From Aureibacillus halotolerans (GTDB taxonomy: Bacteria > Bacillota > Bacilli > Bacillales > DSM-28697), in NCBI RefSeq assembly GCF_004363045.1, contig NZ_SNYJ01000005.1:208281-272280 (forward strand): a stretch of 64,000 bases of DNA. Direction: 5' to 3'. The notes beneath the pieces are model-generated. The model made no database searches. It worked only from the letters and a program-made list of their open reading frames with translations, and was not told the DNA's origin. The translations under genes and the position numbers were made by a program. This document shows positions 26,388 to 35,033 of this stretch, piece after piece. The first letter of the stretch is position 1; each line of letters opens with the position of its first letter.

Positions 26388-27934
26388 TTCCATATCGTCC
26401 TGAAATCTTCACGGATTTTGCACAAGAGGCGCATAAAGTCGCATTAACCAACGCGTTAGAAGAGGTTCGGCAAGCCTTAGGAAAATCGTATCCGTTGCTT
26501 CTCGAGGGCATTCCAGTGATGCAGGAGCAAACCTTTTCTTCAATCAATCCATCCCAAAAAGACGAGGTGATTGGTCACGTATCCAAAGCGACGGCAGAAC
26601 AAGCAAGGCGGGCTGTTGACCATGCGCATGAGATGTTTCCTGCATGGGCGTACACGTCGGTTTATGATCGAGCGGCGGTTCTGTTCCGGGCAGCGGCAAA
26701 AATGCGCAGGCGAAAGCACGAATTTTCCTCTTGGTTAATGCTTGAAGCAGGAAAAACGGCCGCAGAGGCGGATGCGGACACTGCCGAAGCAATTGATTTT
26801 ATGGAATACTATGGCCGGCAAATGATTGCGTTAAGCGAAACGGCTAATGCAAAGCTGACTCCGCTCCCAGGTGAACTAAGCGAGCTTCAGTACCTTCCTT
26901 TAGGGACGGCAGTGGTGATCCCTCCTTGGAATTTCGCGCTTGCAATTACGGTGGGTATGACGACAGCAGCTCTTGTGGCAGGGAACACGGTCGTGCTCAA
27001 ACCAGCAAGTGCAACACCAGTCGTTGCTTATCATTTCGCTAAACTGTTAGAGGAAGCAGGTTTGCCAAAAGGTGTGCTTCAATATGTGCCGGGCAGTGGC
27101 AGTGAGATTGGAGATGTGCTCGTTGACCATCCGCACACTCGACTCATCTCATTTACAGGTTCAAAGGACGTTGGACTGCGGATTTTTGCAAAAGCGTCCG
27201 TGCTGCAGCCGGGGCAAAAGTGGCTCAAGCGGTTTATCGGGGAGCTAGGTGGAAAGGATGCGATCGTTGTCGATCAAGATGCGGATCTTGAGGAAGCTGC
27301 CGTCGCAATCGTCGGCTCTGCATTCAGTTTCTCAGGGCAAAAATGCTCCGCCTGTTCACGAGCAATCGTTCACGAAGCCGTATATGATGAGGTTCTAGAA
27401 CGTTGTGTGGCACTGACGGAAGCCTTTACTGTCGGTCATGTTGAGGATATCAAAGTCAACACAGGCCCTGTGATTGATGAAGCGGCACATCAGAAAATAC
27501 TCACTTACATTGACATCGGCAAGCAGGAGGGTCGTCTAGTCGCTGGAGGTCGCAAAGGGAGCGACGCCGGTTATTACATCGAACCGACCATCTTTGCGGA
27601 TGTCGACGCGAAGGCACGCATCATGCAGGAGGAGATTTTTGGTCCTGTGCTTGCGTTTAGTAAAGCGAGCTCGTTCGATGAGGCCTTGGCGATTGCAAAT
27701 GACACCGACTATGGGCTTACGGGGGCAGTGTTTACAAGAAATGGCCTTCATGCCAAAAAAGCGCGTGATGTGTTTCACGTTGGGAACCTATACATTAATC
27801 GCAAATGTACTGGGGCGATTGTTGGTGCCCATCCGTTTGGAGGATTTAATTTGTCTGGCACCGATTCAAAAGCAGGAGGGCCTGATTATCTGTTACAATT
27901 TACGCAACCTAAGTTAATTTCAGAAAAGCTATAG
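26384..27934 (+). CDS. rocA: 1-pyrroline-5-carboxylate (glutamate semialdehyde) dehydrogenase
   Basis: NAD-dependent aldehyde dehydrogenase that converts glutamate semialdehyde from proline and ornithine to glutamate. 516 residues, as in B. subtilis RocA/PutC. The active site is visible: IGELGGKDA with the general-base Glu, and Cys321 in [23 protein letters not shown] and [10 protein letters not shown] line the cofactor site. It overlaps rocD by four bases. Both proline dehydrogenase and rocD products converge on this enzyme. Confidence 0.95.
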   Translation: MIPYRPEIFTDFAQEAHKVALTNALEEVRQALGKSYPLLLEGIPVMQEQTFSSINPSQKDEVIGHVSKATAEQARRAVDHAHEMFPAWAYTSVYDRAAVLFRAAAKMRRRKHEFSSWLMLEAGKTAAEADADTAEAIDFMEYYGRQMIALSETANAKLTPLPGELSELQYLPLGTAVVIPPWNFALAITVGMTTAALVAGNTVVLKPASATPVVAYHFAKLLEEAGLPKGVLQYVPGSGSEIGDVLVDHPHTRLISFTGSKDVGLRIFAKASVLQPGQKWLKRFIGELGGKDAIVVDQDADLEEAAVAIVGSAFSFSGQKCSACSRAIVHEAVYDEVLERCVALTEAFTVGHVEDIKVNTGPVIDEAAHQKILTYIDIGKQEGRLVAGGRKGSDAGYYIEPTIFADVDAKARIMQEEIFGPVLAFSKASSFDEALAIANDTDYGLTGAVFTRNGLHAKKARDVFHVGNLYINRKCTGAIVGAHPFGGFNLSGTDSKAGGPDYLLQFTQPKLISEKL

Positions 27935-27949
27935 AGAGAAGGGGAACCC

Positions 27950-29560
27950 ATGGCGCAATGGTCAACCAAAGAAGAGCTTCGTCACCTATTATCAGAACTT
28001 GTCGCCATTCCTAGCATTACTGGCTCTGAGGCCGAGGAGCAATTTCCATCGCATGTCGCGGAAAAGCTTCGTAGCCTCGACTATTTTCAACAGCATCCCG
28101 AAAAGCTACAGCTACATGCTACAGGCGATGGTCGAAGCGTGTTAACCGCACTTGTGAAAAACAGAGCGGACGTCAAAGAAACCGTCGTTCTCATTAGCCA
28201 CTTTGACGTTGTTGAAGTCGACTGTTATGGGGATTTAAAGTCGATAAGTTTTCAGCTGGAAGCTCTAACTCAGCAAATGTATCAAACGAAGGATCGCTTG
28301 CCAAAGGACGTACAGGAGGATTTAAGGCAGGGAGAGTGGGTCTTCGGTAGAGGCTGTCTCGACATGAAAGCCGGGTTGGCCGTGCAAATGTCCTTGCTTG
28401 AACAAGCCGCGGCTGGAGAATTTCAAGGCAATGTCCTGCTCCTCACCGTGCCTGATGAGGAAGTAAATTCGGTTGGCATGCGAGCGGCAATACCAATTGT
28501 TAATGACATCGCGGAAGCTCATGGGTTGAGTTATCAATTTGTGATTAATTCTGAGCCAATGCAATTTCCGAATCGTGTTTCACGTTCAGTAGAGCTTGGT
28601 TCTATAGGCAAGGTCCTTCCGGGCTTTTATTGTCTTGGGAAAGAAACACATGTAAAAGAGCCTCATACAGGATTAAATGGGAATTTTATGGCCTCGCAAA
28701 TCACATGTGAGATGGAGGTGGCAAGCGCCTTTAGTGAGAACGGTGAAAAGGGCGTCACTCCGCCTCCGACCAATCTCATTCAACAATCCATTCACAGAGC
28801 GTACTCAGTGACCACGCCATACCGAGCGGTAACGATGTTTCATCTTTTTCTAATGGAAAAGACAGCGGAGGATCACCTAGAGGCACTTGTGAAAACGGCG
28901 AAGACCGCCGCGCGCAAGATTGAAGAAACGTATCGTGAAAGCGCAAAACGTCATCCAATCCCTGAAGAACGTGGACGGGACTGGGAAGTCAACGTCATGA
29001 CCTACGCCGAGTTGTATGCACACGCATGTCAAACCTTTGGCAAAGAACGTATTGAAGAATTGATTGCCACGACGCTAGCGGCAGATGAGGCCCTAGATGA
29101 TCGTGAAAAAACGATTCATGTTGTCGATGCGCTCGCTTTGAAGTGCCAACAGCTAGCTCCGCTGATTGTTGTATTCTTTGCGCCGCCGTATTACCCCCCG
29201 ATTACATCGTTGGACGATAACTGTATGAAAGTCGTGACGGATGCATTGATGAAGGGGGCAAAGGAACAGCACCATGTTGAGATAAACTTTGTGAATTATC
29301 ACATCGGCATCACTGATTTGAGTTATGTCGGCCATGAAAAGACAAAAATAACGAGTGCGTTTTCTGAACAGATGCCAGTGTGGGACCGTACGTATTCGAT
29401 TCCATTTGAAGCAATGGCACGCTTTCAAGCGCCGGTAATCAACATCGGTCCTTACGGAAAGGATTTACACAAGTGGACAGAACGACTTGAAACGACCTAT
29501 TCGTTTCAAACGTTGCCTGCTTTATTGACGACAGCCTTACATGCTATATTCGACCGGTAG
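27950..29560 (+). CDS. rocB: M20-family peptidase, RocB-like
   Basis: 536-residue zinc peptidase-like protein of the M20 family, similar in size and features to RocB of the B. subtilis arginine/ornithine operon, whose exact reaction is not established. Motifs LISHFDVVEV (His and Asp of the metal site), FGRGCLDMKAGLAV and VPDEEVNSVG (catalytic Glu pair). ATG 27950 is 16 bases after rocA with GAGAAGGGG upstream. It ends the operon before the terminator at 29591. Confidence 0.88.
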   Translation: MAQWSTKEELRHLLSELVAIPSITGSEAEEQFPSHVAEKLRSLDYFQQHPEKLQLHATGDGRSVLTALVKNRADVKETVVLISHFDVVEVDCYGDLKSISFQLEALTQQMYQTKDRLPKDVQEDLRQGEWVFGRGCLDMKAGLAVQMSLLEQAAAGEFQGNVLLLTVPDEEVNSVGMRAAIPIVNDIAEAHGLSYQFVINSEPMQFPNRVSRSVELGSIGKVLPGFYCLGKETHVKEPHTGLNGNFMASQITCEMEVASAFSENGEKGVTPPPTNLIQQSIHRAYSVTTPYRAVTMFHLFLMEKTAEDHLEALVKTAKTAARKIEETYRESAKRHPIPEERGRDWEVNVMTYAELYAHACQTFGKERIEELIATTLAADEALDDREKTIHVVDALALKCQQLAPLIVVFFAPPYYPPITSLDDNCMKVVTDALMKGAKEQHHVEINFVNYHIGITDLSYVGHEKTKITSAFSEQMPVWDRTYSIPFEAMARFQAPVINIGPYGKDLHKWTERLETTYSFQTLPALLTTALHAIFDR

Positions 29561-29590
29561 AGGATGTTGTCTCGATGTAGAATGACCTCG

Positions 29591-29625
29591 AACATGGCGC
29601 CATGAAGGGATGCGCCATGTTTTTT
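29591..29625 (+). terminator. Terminator of the proline/arginine catabolic operon
   Basis: AACATGGCGC pairs perfectly with GCGCCATGTT around an 11-base loop, followed by a run of T. Confidence 0.85.
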
Positions 29626-29657
29626 GTAGTGCTACTGTTTTTTCACTAGCTAAAACG

Positions 29658-29686
29658 AGCCCCAGAGAAGGTGGGGCTTCTTTTTG
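29658..29686 (+). terminator. Second terminator-like hairpin
   Basis: AGCCCCA pairs with TGGGGCT, loop GAGAAGG, followed by TCTTTTTG. It lies 30 bases after the operon terminator and before the HAD remnant. Confidence 0.7.
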
Positions 29687-29730
29687 TTCGTGTGGTTTGT
29701 TAGGGGTAAAGAAAGGTTGTAATGCAATAG

Positions 29731-30027
29731 TATAGTCGAATCGTTCGCGCAATCACGTATCCAAACAATGTTATTGAAAAGATTACCGCCGCTGACCTGA
29801 CACCAGCTGATGTAGATCGTGTCGTCATGATTGGGAACAATCTGGCTCGTGACATTAAAGGGGCGAAGGATCTCGGCATTGAAACCATTTTTCTAGATTG
29901 GTCACCTCGTTACCCGAAGCTGCCTTCATGCGAAGCAGAAACACCGGGATATACAATTCACGAGCCGCTTGAGGCATTTCCAATCGTCCGTGCGTTGCAG
30001 CAGAAAAAGGCACAGGTCGTCGTTTAA
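29731..30027 (+). pseudogene. HAD-family hydrolase remnant, 5' part missing
   Basis: An open frame of 98 codons, closed upstream by TAG at 29728, reads the C-terminal part of a haloacid dehalogenase-like phosphatase: VVMIGNNLARDIKGAKDLGI is motif IV (Mg-binding aspartate) and IETIFLDWSPRYP follows. Motif I with the nucleophilic Asp and motifs II-III are absent, and no ribosome site precedes the first ATG at 29827. I read it as a truncated pseudogene. Confidence 0.7.
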
Positions 30028-30032
30028 ATGAA

Positions 30033-30066
30033 AAAATGTGAGCGCACGTTGGCTCACATTTTTTTA
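30033..30066. terminator. Bidirectional terminator
   Basis: AAAATGTGAGC pairs with GCTCACATTTT around GCACGTTG, with T runs on both strands. On the minus strand it would end the two-component/ABC operon, leaving the 21-bp repeat array inside that transcript's 3' end. Confidence 0.85.
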
Positions 30067-30107
30067 TTTGAATGATTGTGCTCCAAGTAAACGGTTAACG
30101 GCTGTGG

Positions 30108-30241
30108 AGTGCCCGAAAATGATGGGGAAGTGTCCGAAAAACGGTGGTGAGTGCTCGAATGTGGTGTAAGTGCTCGAAAAAGGCAGGAAAGCGCCCGAAA
30201 AAGAGATCGAAGTGTCCGAAAACCAACGAAAAGTGCCCGAA
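30108..30241. repeat. Seven-unit 21-bp degenerate tandem array
   Basis: The core AGTGYYCGAA, mostly followed by AA, occurs at 30108, 30129, 30150, 30169, 30190, 30211 and 30232. The steps are 21, 21, 19, 21, 21 and 21 bases, close to two helical turns; the bases between cores are not conserved. It fills the gap between the response-regulator stop (30257) and the bidirectional terminator, so on the minus strand it would be transcribed as repeated TTCGGGCACT-like units. Not a CRISPR: units are too short and there are no conserved long repeats. Confidence 0.85.
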
Positions 30242-30256
30242 CTCCCTCCGTGCCAC

Positions 30257-30862
30257 TCACCTCTGACGCCAATAAAAAATGGCGAGCTGCGTTCGATCCC
30301 TGAGCATAAGCTTTTCAAGGATAACCGATAAGGTATTTCGAACAGTGCCCTCGCTGATATACAAGTGCTGGGCAATCTCTTTGTTTGAAAAGCCTTCGGC
30401 GACAAGCTGGACGATGTCTTTTTCGCGTGGAGTGAGTTCATCAAATTCCCCGACTTGAGGTTGAGTCAGCTGCTGGAGCACACTGTGGTCCAAAACGGAC
30501 GACCCACTTGAGAGCGCACGCAGGTGTTTCGCCATACTCGTCGTGTCGGTGGATTTCAGTAAATACCCATCTGCTCCCGCTAACAACGCCAAACGAATAT
30601 TTTGTTCATCCTGAAAGGTCGTCAGCATCATTATGCGTACTTGGGGCCACTGGTGCTTGATCTCCCGTGTTGCTTCGACACCGCCCATGTTCGGCATGCG
30701 AATGTCCATTAGAATGGTGTCTGGCAACGACGTCCGACATGCGTCAATGGCTTCAGCTCCATTTTGAGCCGTGGCAACAATATCAATGTCTGGCTCGCGA
30801 TCAAGAAGCAACGTTAAGCTTTGGCAAACGAGTGGATCGTCATCTACAATAAGGAGCTTCAT
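30257..30862 (-). CDS. NarL/LuxR-type response regulator
   Basis: 201-residue response regulator. Receiver domain at residues 1-120 with acidic pocket DDD at 7-9, phospho-acceptor Asp53 in ILMDIRMP, and Lys in LLKST; LuxR-type DNA-binding domain at about 138-198 (LTPREKDIVQLVAEGFSNKEIA). It overlaps its kinase by four bases (ATGA) and is last in a minus-strand operon with an ABC-2 exporter, an arrangement like B. subtilis YvfRSTU or the linearmycin-resistance LnrJK-LnrLMN set. It likely activates the transporter genes. Confidence 0.92.
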   Translation of the reverse strand: MKLLIVDDDPLVCQSLTLLLDREPDIDIVATAQNGAEAIDACRTSLPDTILMDIRMPNMGGVEATREIKHQWPQVRIMMLTTFQDEQNIRLALLAGADGYLLKSTDTTSMAKHLRALSSGSSVLDHSVLQQLTQPQVGEFDELTPREKDIVQLVAEGFSNKEIAQHLYISEGTVRNTLSVILEKLMLRDRTQLAIFYWRQR

Positions 30863-31962
30863 TGCGTCATTTCCTTTTTAAGAGGCAATACACAGATCAA
30901 CTGGAATCCCTTGGTCGTATTAGTGGACAAACTGCCGCCAGCAAATTTTGCGCGCATGCGTAAATTGCGGAGTCCAGAGCCATCACTTGATGCATGGTTA
31001 TTTCCAACACCATCGTCCTGAATGCTTAGACGGACAATATGAGGACTGATATCGAGAGTGACCACGACATTGGTTGCTTCGGCGTGTTTTATTACATTGG
31101 TCAGTCCTTCCTTCAGGCATTGCTCAAGAATGTGCCATTGAAAGGCTTCAATCGCGCCACTGTCGCCAAACGCATGGAATGTTGCAAGGTTGCCAGGAAG
31201 TCGATGGCAAATTGATTCAAGGTTTTGGATACCAAAGGCATGAATGGGCTCGGTGTTATGCACCGTTTCTCTAAGCTGGAGCACACTATTGGACAGCCTT
31301 TCTCGTGCTTGTCGGAACAATGATTCTGCCTGCGCATCGCCGTGCTGCCATAAGTGTTCAAAGGCTTGGAAGGCTAAGTCGGCTGCCGTTAGCTCGTGGC
31401 CAACATGGTCATGAAGAGATTGTGAAATGCGTTGCCGTTCCTTTAGCTCGGCCATTCGTGACACCATTACATTGGCCGACAAGAGATCGGTTTGCAGCGC
31501 CTCAAGGGCGTAGCGTTCCCGGCGCTCACGGTCGGCTTCCTTTCTTGCTTTCTCCAACTGACGTTCCCAGCAAAAAAGTCCTGCGCCATAAAGAATAGAT
31601 AGGAACAAGACAGAAAGAAGTGAGGTAGACATCTGGTTCATCATGATCATGGCCATAGGCACAAGCAATAAGGAGTAAAGTGTCCCCAACCGCAGACCTT
31701 CAAACACGGGAATGGCTATGCCGTACCAAGCGTCCGGCCAGAACATTGACGCAGTAATCACGACGATAACATCTAAGGCGATGGTCCATACAGGGAAGGA
31801 AAAATGCCAACGTAGCAACCCCATGACCGTCAGAAATAGGATGAAGACCATGCCGGTTTCATTTTGGGCACTCAGTAGCCAGTGCATGCTTAATAATAGA
31901 ACACCAGTCCCACGGAAAAGGAGTGCGCTGGTGGCAGGGGTCATGAAATCCAGATGCTTCAT
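30859..31962 (-). CDS. Sensor histidine kinase (HisKA_3, DesK/LiaS-like)
   Basis: 367-residue membrane kinase. About four membrane segments occupy residues 12-130. The dimerisation/phospho-acceptor helix is RQRISQSLHDHVGHELTAAD with His184, and the HATPase domain ends DDGVGNNHASSDGSGLRNLRMRAKFAGG. Little extracytoplasmic sequence lies between helices, so it probably senses a membrane-embedded stimulus, as LiaS- and LnrJ-type kinases do. ATG 31962 follows AGGAGG. It sits between the exporter genes and the regulator. Confidence 0.92.
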   Translation of the reverse strand: MKHLDFMTPATSALLFRGTGVLLLSMHWLLSAQNETGMVFILFLTVMGLLRWHFSFPVWTIALDVIVVITASMFWPDAWYGIAIPVFEGLRLGTLYSLLLVPMAMIMMNQMSTSLLSVLFLSILYGAGLFCWERQLEKARKEADRERRERYALEALQTDLLSANVMVSRMAELKERQRISQSLHDHVGHELTAADLAFQAFEHLWQHGDAQAESLFRQARERLSNSVLQLRETVHNTEPIHAFGIQNLESICHRLPGNLATFHAFGDSGAIEAFQWHILEQCLKEGLTNVIKHAEATNVVVTLDISPHIVRLSIQDDGVGNNHASSDGSGLRNLRMRAKFAGGSLSTNTTKGFQLICVLPLKKEMTQ

Positions 31963-32043
31963 GGCACGGCCTCCTGTTTTGTCGCATTTTTGAAGACATG
32001 TTGTTACTTGTACGATAGCGGATGCGACTCAACTGGTCAATCC

Positions 32044-32730
32044 TCAAGTGAGACTACGTTTGCTGCCGCCAAGCAGAAACACAACAGAAAACAACAGCAG
32101 CATCAGCCATGGAAAAACAAGCTGGAGCCCATCTGCTCTTATGATGATAAGGAACAGGCTTTCAGCTAGCCAATAAGGAGGCAAAAGCAGCGCGATTCGT
32201 TGAAGAAACTCTGGCATGATCTCTACTGGCCAAAATAAGCCCCCAAGCATCGACATCATCATAATGACTCCAACAATCATCGTTCCCGCAGCCTGCTTGC
32301 TACGGAATAACGCACACCAGGCAAGACAAAACCCCATTGCGCTAAGCGAAAAAAAGAGGTAGGCCATAATGAGCTGAAATGAGGTGGCTATACTGCCACC
32401 ATGGATGAATAATCTGCCCAGCAAAAAGATCATCGACTGACCGAATAGAACGAGAGAGTAAGCCAATAAGGTTTGCCACAGATAATAAAAGTGGGAAATT
32501 GGTGCTACGGCAATACGCGTCATTCGTTTAGACACGCGATCATCCATAATGAAATGCACCAAACGCGACGCACAAAAGAACAGCGCAACGCCAAAAAATG
32601 TAAAGCTCATTGGTACAGGTGTCTCTACTGTTTGTGGGAAAAACACAAACAGTATGGGCACTGCGACGAGAAGAATGATGGTTGCAGGACTACGAAAGCA
32701 ACGCTTTAATGCAAAAACAAAGATCGTCAT
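32044..32730 (-). CDS. ABC-2 type transporter permease
   Basis: About 228 residues with six predicted membrane helices in the ABC-2 layout (MTIFVFALKRCFRSPATIIL at the N-terminus, GTMIVGVIMMMSMLGGLFWPVEIMP in the conserved fifth-helix region). ATG 32730 is preceded by AAGGAGG; an upstream in-frame start at 32754 lacks a site. It overlaps the preceding permease by four bases and forms with it a heterodimeric exporter membrane domain. The substrate is probably an antibiotic or lipid-like compound by analogy to LnrMN or YvfS. Confidence 0.88.
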   Translation of the reverse strand: MTIFVFALKRCFRSPATIILLVAVPILFVFFPQTVETPVPMSFTFFGVALFFCASRLVHFIMDDRVSKRMTRIAVAPISHFYYLWQTLLAYSLVLFGQSMIFLLGRLFIHGGSIATSFQLIMAYLFFSLSAMGFCLAWCALFRSKQAAGTMIVGVIMMMSMLGGLFWPVEIMPEFLQRIALLLPPYWLAESLFLIIIRADGLQLVFPWLMLLLFSVVFLLGGSKRSLT

Positions 32731-33452
32731 GCGAGCCTCCTTTTTCCTAGCCAAGCAGTCACTGGGAAGAGAAGAAGTGAGGCGGCGAGAAGAAGAACAG
32801 CAAACAACGCTGCTTGTGAAGCAACACCATCGAGCATTTCAAGAATGGCATGCCGGGCAACAGACACAGGGTTTCCGTAAGTATTCATAAATGTAAAGAA
32901 CCCATTGTTTGGGAGCCCGAAAATCAACCCTGCAAAAACCATAGAACCGATCCCATATACCTCGGATAACCGTTCTGCAAGCTTAAAGCTCTTCACTGTT
33001 AGCAGGCAAATGAGGCAAACGATCTGGGATAGAAGGGAGATAAGAAACAAAACAACGAGGAGCCATAAGATGTTTCCCCAATGAACGCCGTAAACCAAGT
33101 GGGTAAAGAGTACAATACTAAGGCCTTGCACCATACTGTAACATGTACTGGCGGTCACAATAATAAAGCTGTAGAGATCGATTCGCAGAGGCAATGACAT
33201 AATACGCCATCTCCGTGGAGAGAACATGTCTTCCTTTAAATAACTCATCGTGTAGGCACCACCAAAAAGCTGAAACGATAGAACAAAGCTGATTGATAGC
33301 CAATCCATCACAGGAATGCCTTCTGGGATTGCCATGTAGCCAGCAACTAATCCGATCAGCGAGATCAAACCGATAGGAAGCACAACGAGCAGACTTACCC
33401 CGATATAATCTCGCAGCATTCTCTTAAACGTTAGCAAAAGAAGGGAACCCAT
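32727..33452 (-). CDS. ABC-2 type transporter permease
   Basis: 241-residue permease with six hydrophobic segments, paralogous to the next gene in the operon. The N-terminus LLLLTFKRMLRDYIGVSLL is the cytoplasmic amphipathic plus first helix typical of ABC-2 permeases. Its ATG overlaps the ATPase stop by one base (TAATG) and follows AAGGAGG, so the two are translationally coupled. Two short permeases rather than one distinguish this operon from B. subtilis yvfRS. Confidence 0.88.
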   Translation of the reverse strand: MGSLLLLTFKRMLRDYIGVSLLVVLPIGLISLIGLVAGYMAIPEGIPVMDWLSISFVLSFQLFGGAYTMSYLKEDMFSPRRWRIMSLPLRIDLYSFIIVTASTCYSMVQGLSIVLFTHLVYGVHWGNILWLLVVLFLISLLSQIVCLICLLTVKSFKLAERLSEVYGIGSMVFAGLIFGLPNNGFFTFMNTYGNPVSVARHAILEMLDGVASQAALFAVLLLAASLLLFPVTAWLGKRRLA

Positions 33453-34399
33453 TATTCGTCCTCCTTCTCATCGCGCAGGTGCCGCCCGGTAAGCGTGAGA
33501 AAGACATCCTCGAGAGTGGGTTTATCTGAGCTCACCGATCGTACGCCGCCCGCATTTTTTGCTAGTGAAAGCACACGATCTAAATGCCCTGATCCGGCTT
33601 GTGAAATTAAATGAATCACATGTCCCTCTAAGCTGACATGCTTCACGTCATTTAATTGCTTAAGTTGGTCGAGAAGCTCCTCTGTCGGGTCACCGACCTC
33701 GATTTTTATTTTCTCTTCATGCTGAATTTTTTCAATCAGTTCATTTACGGTGCCTTCTGCAATCACATGTCCTTGGTCAATGATCACAACACGCGAGGCA
33801 ATCGCCTGCACCTCTTCCATGTAATGCGTTGTATAGAGCACCGTTGTTCCTTGCTGCTTCAGCTCTCGAATCGAATTTAAAATGTAACTTCGTGACTGCG
33901 GGTCAATGCCAACAGTTGGCTCATCCATGATTAAAAGCTTTGGTCGATGGGTGAGCGCTGCTGCGATATTAAGCCGTCTCCGCATGCCACCTGAAAATTT
34001 TGTTGGCAACCGACGTGCCTGATCCTGCAAACCGACAAATTCAAGCGTTTCTTGAATCTGCTTTTGAAGCTCAGCTCCTTTAAGACCATAGATGCCACCA
34101 AAAAAGGCAAGGTTCTCAGACGCCGTTAAATCTTCAAAAATGGTGATGTCTTGTGTCACAAGTCCTATCTGCTTTTTGATGTCCAAAAGATTGGTTTTCA
34201 GGTCTCGACCAAAGCATTGAATCGTTCCCGAGTCAAACGGCTGGAGCCCACACAACGTATGGATTAACGTCGTTTTTCCGGCCCCGTTCGGTCCGAGGAG
34301 CCCTACAATTTCACCTTCTGCAATATCCAAGTCGATATGATCGAGCGCTACATGGGATTTGTAACGCTTCACAATATTTCTCATTTGAACAACTGTCAT
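33452..34399 (-). CDS. ABC-2 exporter ATP-binding protein (DrrA/LnrL-like)
   Basis: 315-residue ATPase: Walker A GPNGAGKTT (about 35-43), Q-loop, signature FSGGMRRRLNIA, Walker B LLIMDEPTVGIDP, switch His in TTHYMEE, then a C-terminal extension with EEKIKIEVGD and TLEDVFLTLTGRHLRD typical of drug-exporting DrrA-type subunits. ATG 34399 follows CCGGAGG. First gene of the operon ATPase, permease, permease, kinase, regulator. Drug or antimicrobial-lipid export is the family role; the specific substrate is not visible. Confidence 0.92.
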   Translation of the reverse strand: MTVVQMRNIVKRYKSHVALDHIDLDIAEGEIVGLLGPNGAGKTTLIHTLCGLQPFDSGTIQCFGRDLKTNLLDIKKQIGLVTQDITIFEDLTASENLAFFGGIYGLKGAELQKQIQETLEFVGLQDQARRLPTKFSGGMRRRLNIAAALTHRPKLLIMDEPTVGIDPQSRSYILNSIRELKQQGTTVLYTTHYMEEVQAIASRVVIIDQGHVIAEGTVNELIEKIQHEEKIKIEVGDPTEELLDQLKQLNDVKHVSLEGHVIHLISQAGSGHLDRVLSLAKNAGGVRSVSSDKPTLEDVFLTLTGRHLRDEKEDE

Positions 34400-34550
34400 T
34401 CACTTCGCCTCCGGATAAAAGCACATTTGTTACATGAATTATCATCGTTCCAAAGAAAAAAGGGTAGTGACAATTGTAATGAATGTGTGCATCCAAAGGC
34501 ATTTTCAGCTGTTTCGTTATAAGATAAAGGCGTTATAATGTGATTTAATT

Positions 34551-34566
34551 CATTAAACGTTTAATG
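34551..34566. promoter_or_regulatory. Perfect 16-bp palindrome upstream of the exporter operon
   Basis: CATTAAACGTTTAATG. It lies about 150 bases upstream of the ATPase start and next to a minus-strand TATAAC (34538-34533) that may be a -10 element. Candidate binding site for the operon's own LuxR-type regulator. Confidence 0.5.
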
Positions 34567-34605
34567 GTTAAAGAGCCGCAATTATATTGAATTTAACAAG
34601 AAAAA

Positions 34606-34634
34606 AAGCAGACCAAGTGTTTTTGGTCTGCTTC
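34606..34634 (-). terminator. Terminator of the catE-catD pair
   Basis: AGCAGACCAA pairs with TTGGTCTGCT; on the minus strand the hairpin is followed by seven or more T. Confidence 0.85.
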
Positions 34635-34646
34635 TTGCTCGTCTAT

Positions 34647-35033
34647 TTATTCCTTTTTCTTCGCCATCATTGAATCTACTGCTACAAATGAACTCCCTGA
34701 AAGTGCGAACATGAGAGAAACAGCGAGTAGGATAAGATCGAGCTCAAATCCTCCGACAAAGGCCCCCGGCAGTTTGACAGTTGCCATCGCACCAACCATC
34801 ACTAAGGCAAAAAGCCCCCCGACGATACGCGTCAGAAAACCAACAATCATAAGAATACCACCACCAAATTCAATGGCCGCTACAAGATAGGCGATAAAGC
34901 CAGGAATGCCTATTGAATCGAACCAGCTCGCTGTTGTCGAAAGTGCTACAATTTTCTCGTAGCCATGTACAACAAAGACTAATCCAAGGACAAGTCTAAC
35001 AATTAATAAACCAATACGACCATTTGTTTTCAT
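34647..35033 (-). CDS. catD: DoxX-family membrane protein (CatD-like)
   Basis: 128-residue protein with four membrane helices and the DoxX signature LVLGLVFVVHGYEKI at residues 15-29. In B. subtilis CatD, a DoxX protein, is co-encoded with the dioxygenase CatE and helps resist catechol and quinones. Here its ATG overlaps the stop of the CatE-like gene by TAATG coupling. Gene order is catE-catD, reversed relative to B. subtilis catDE. The symbol rests on this pairing. Confidence 0.82.
   Translation of the reverse strand: MKTNGRIGLLIVRLVLGLVFVVHGYEKIVALSTTASWFDSIGIPGFIAYLVAAIEFGGGILMIVGFLTRIVGGLFALVMVGAMATVKLPGAFVGGFELDLILLAVSLMFALSGSSFVAVDSMMAKKKE

Noticed and set aside
30108..30241. Possible CRISPR array
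   Set aside because: Conserved cores are only about 10-12 bases, the period is 21 and there are no cas genes; it does not have repeat-spacer proportions.
30064..30444. 126-codon minus-strand frame covering the 21-bp array and the end of the response-regulator gene
   Set aside because: Its repetitive FGHFP-type translation results from a period divisible by three; it overlaps a real gene out of frame and has no start signal.
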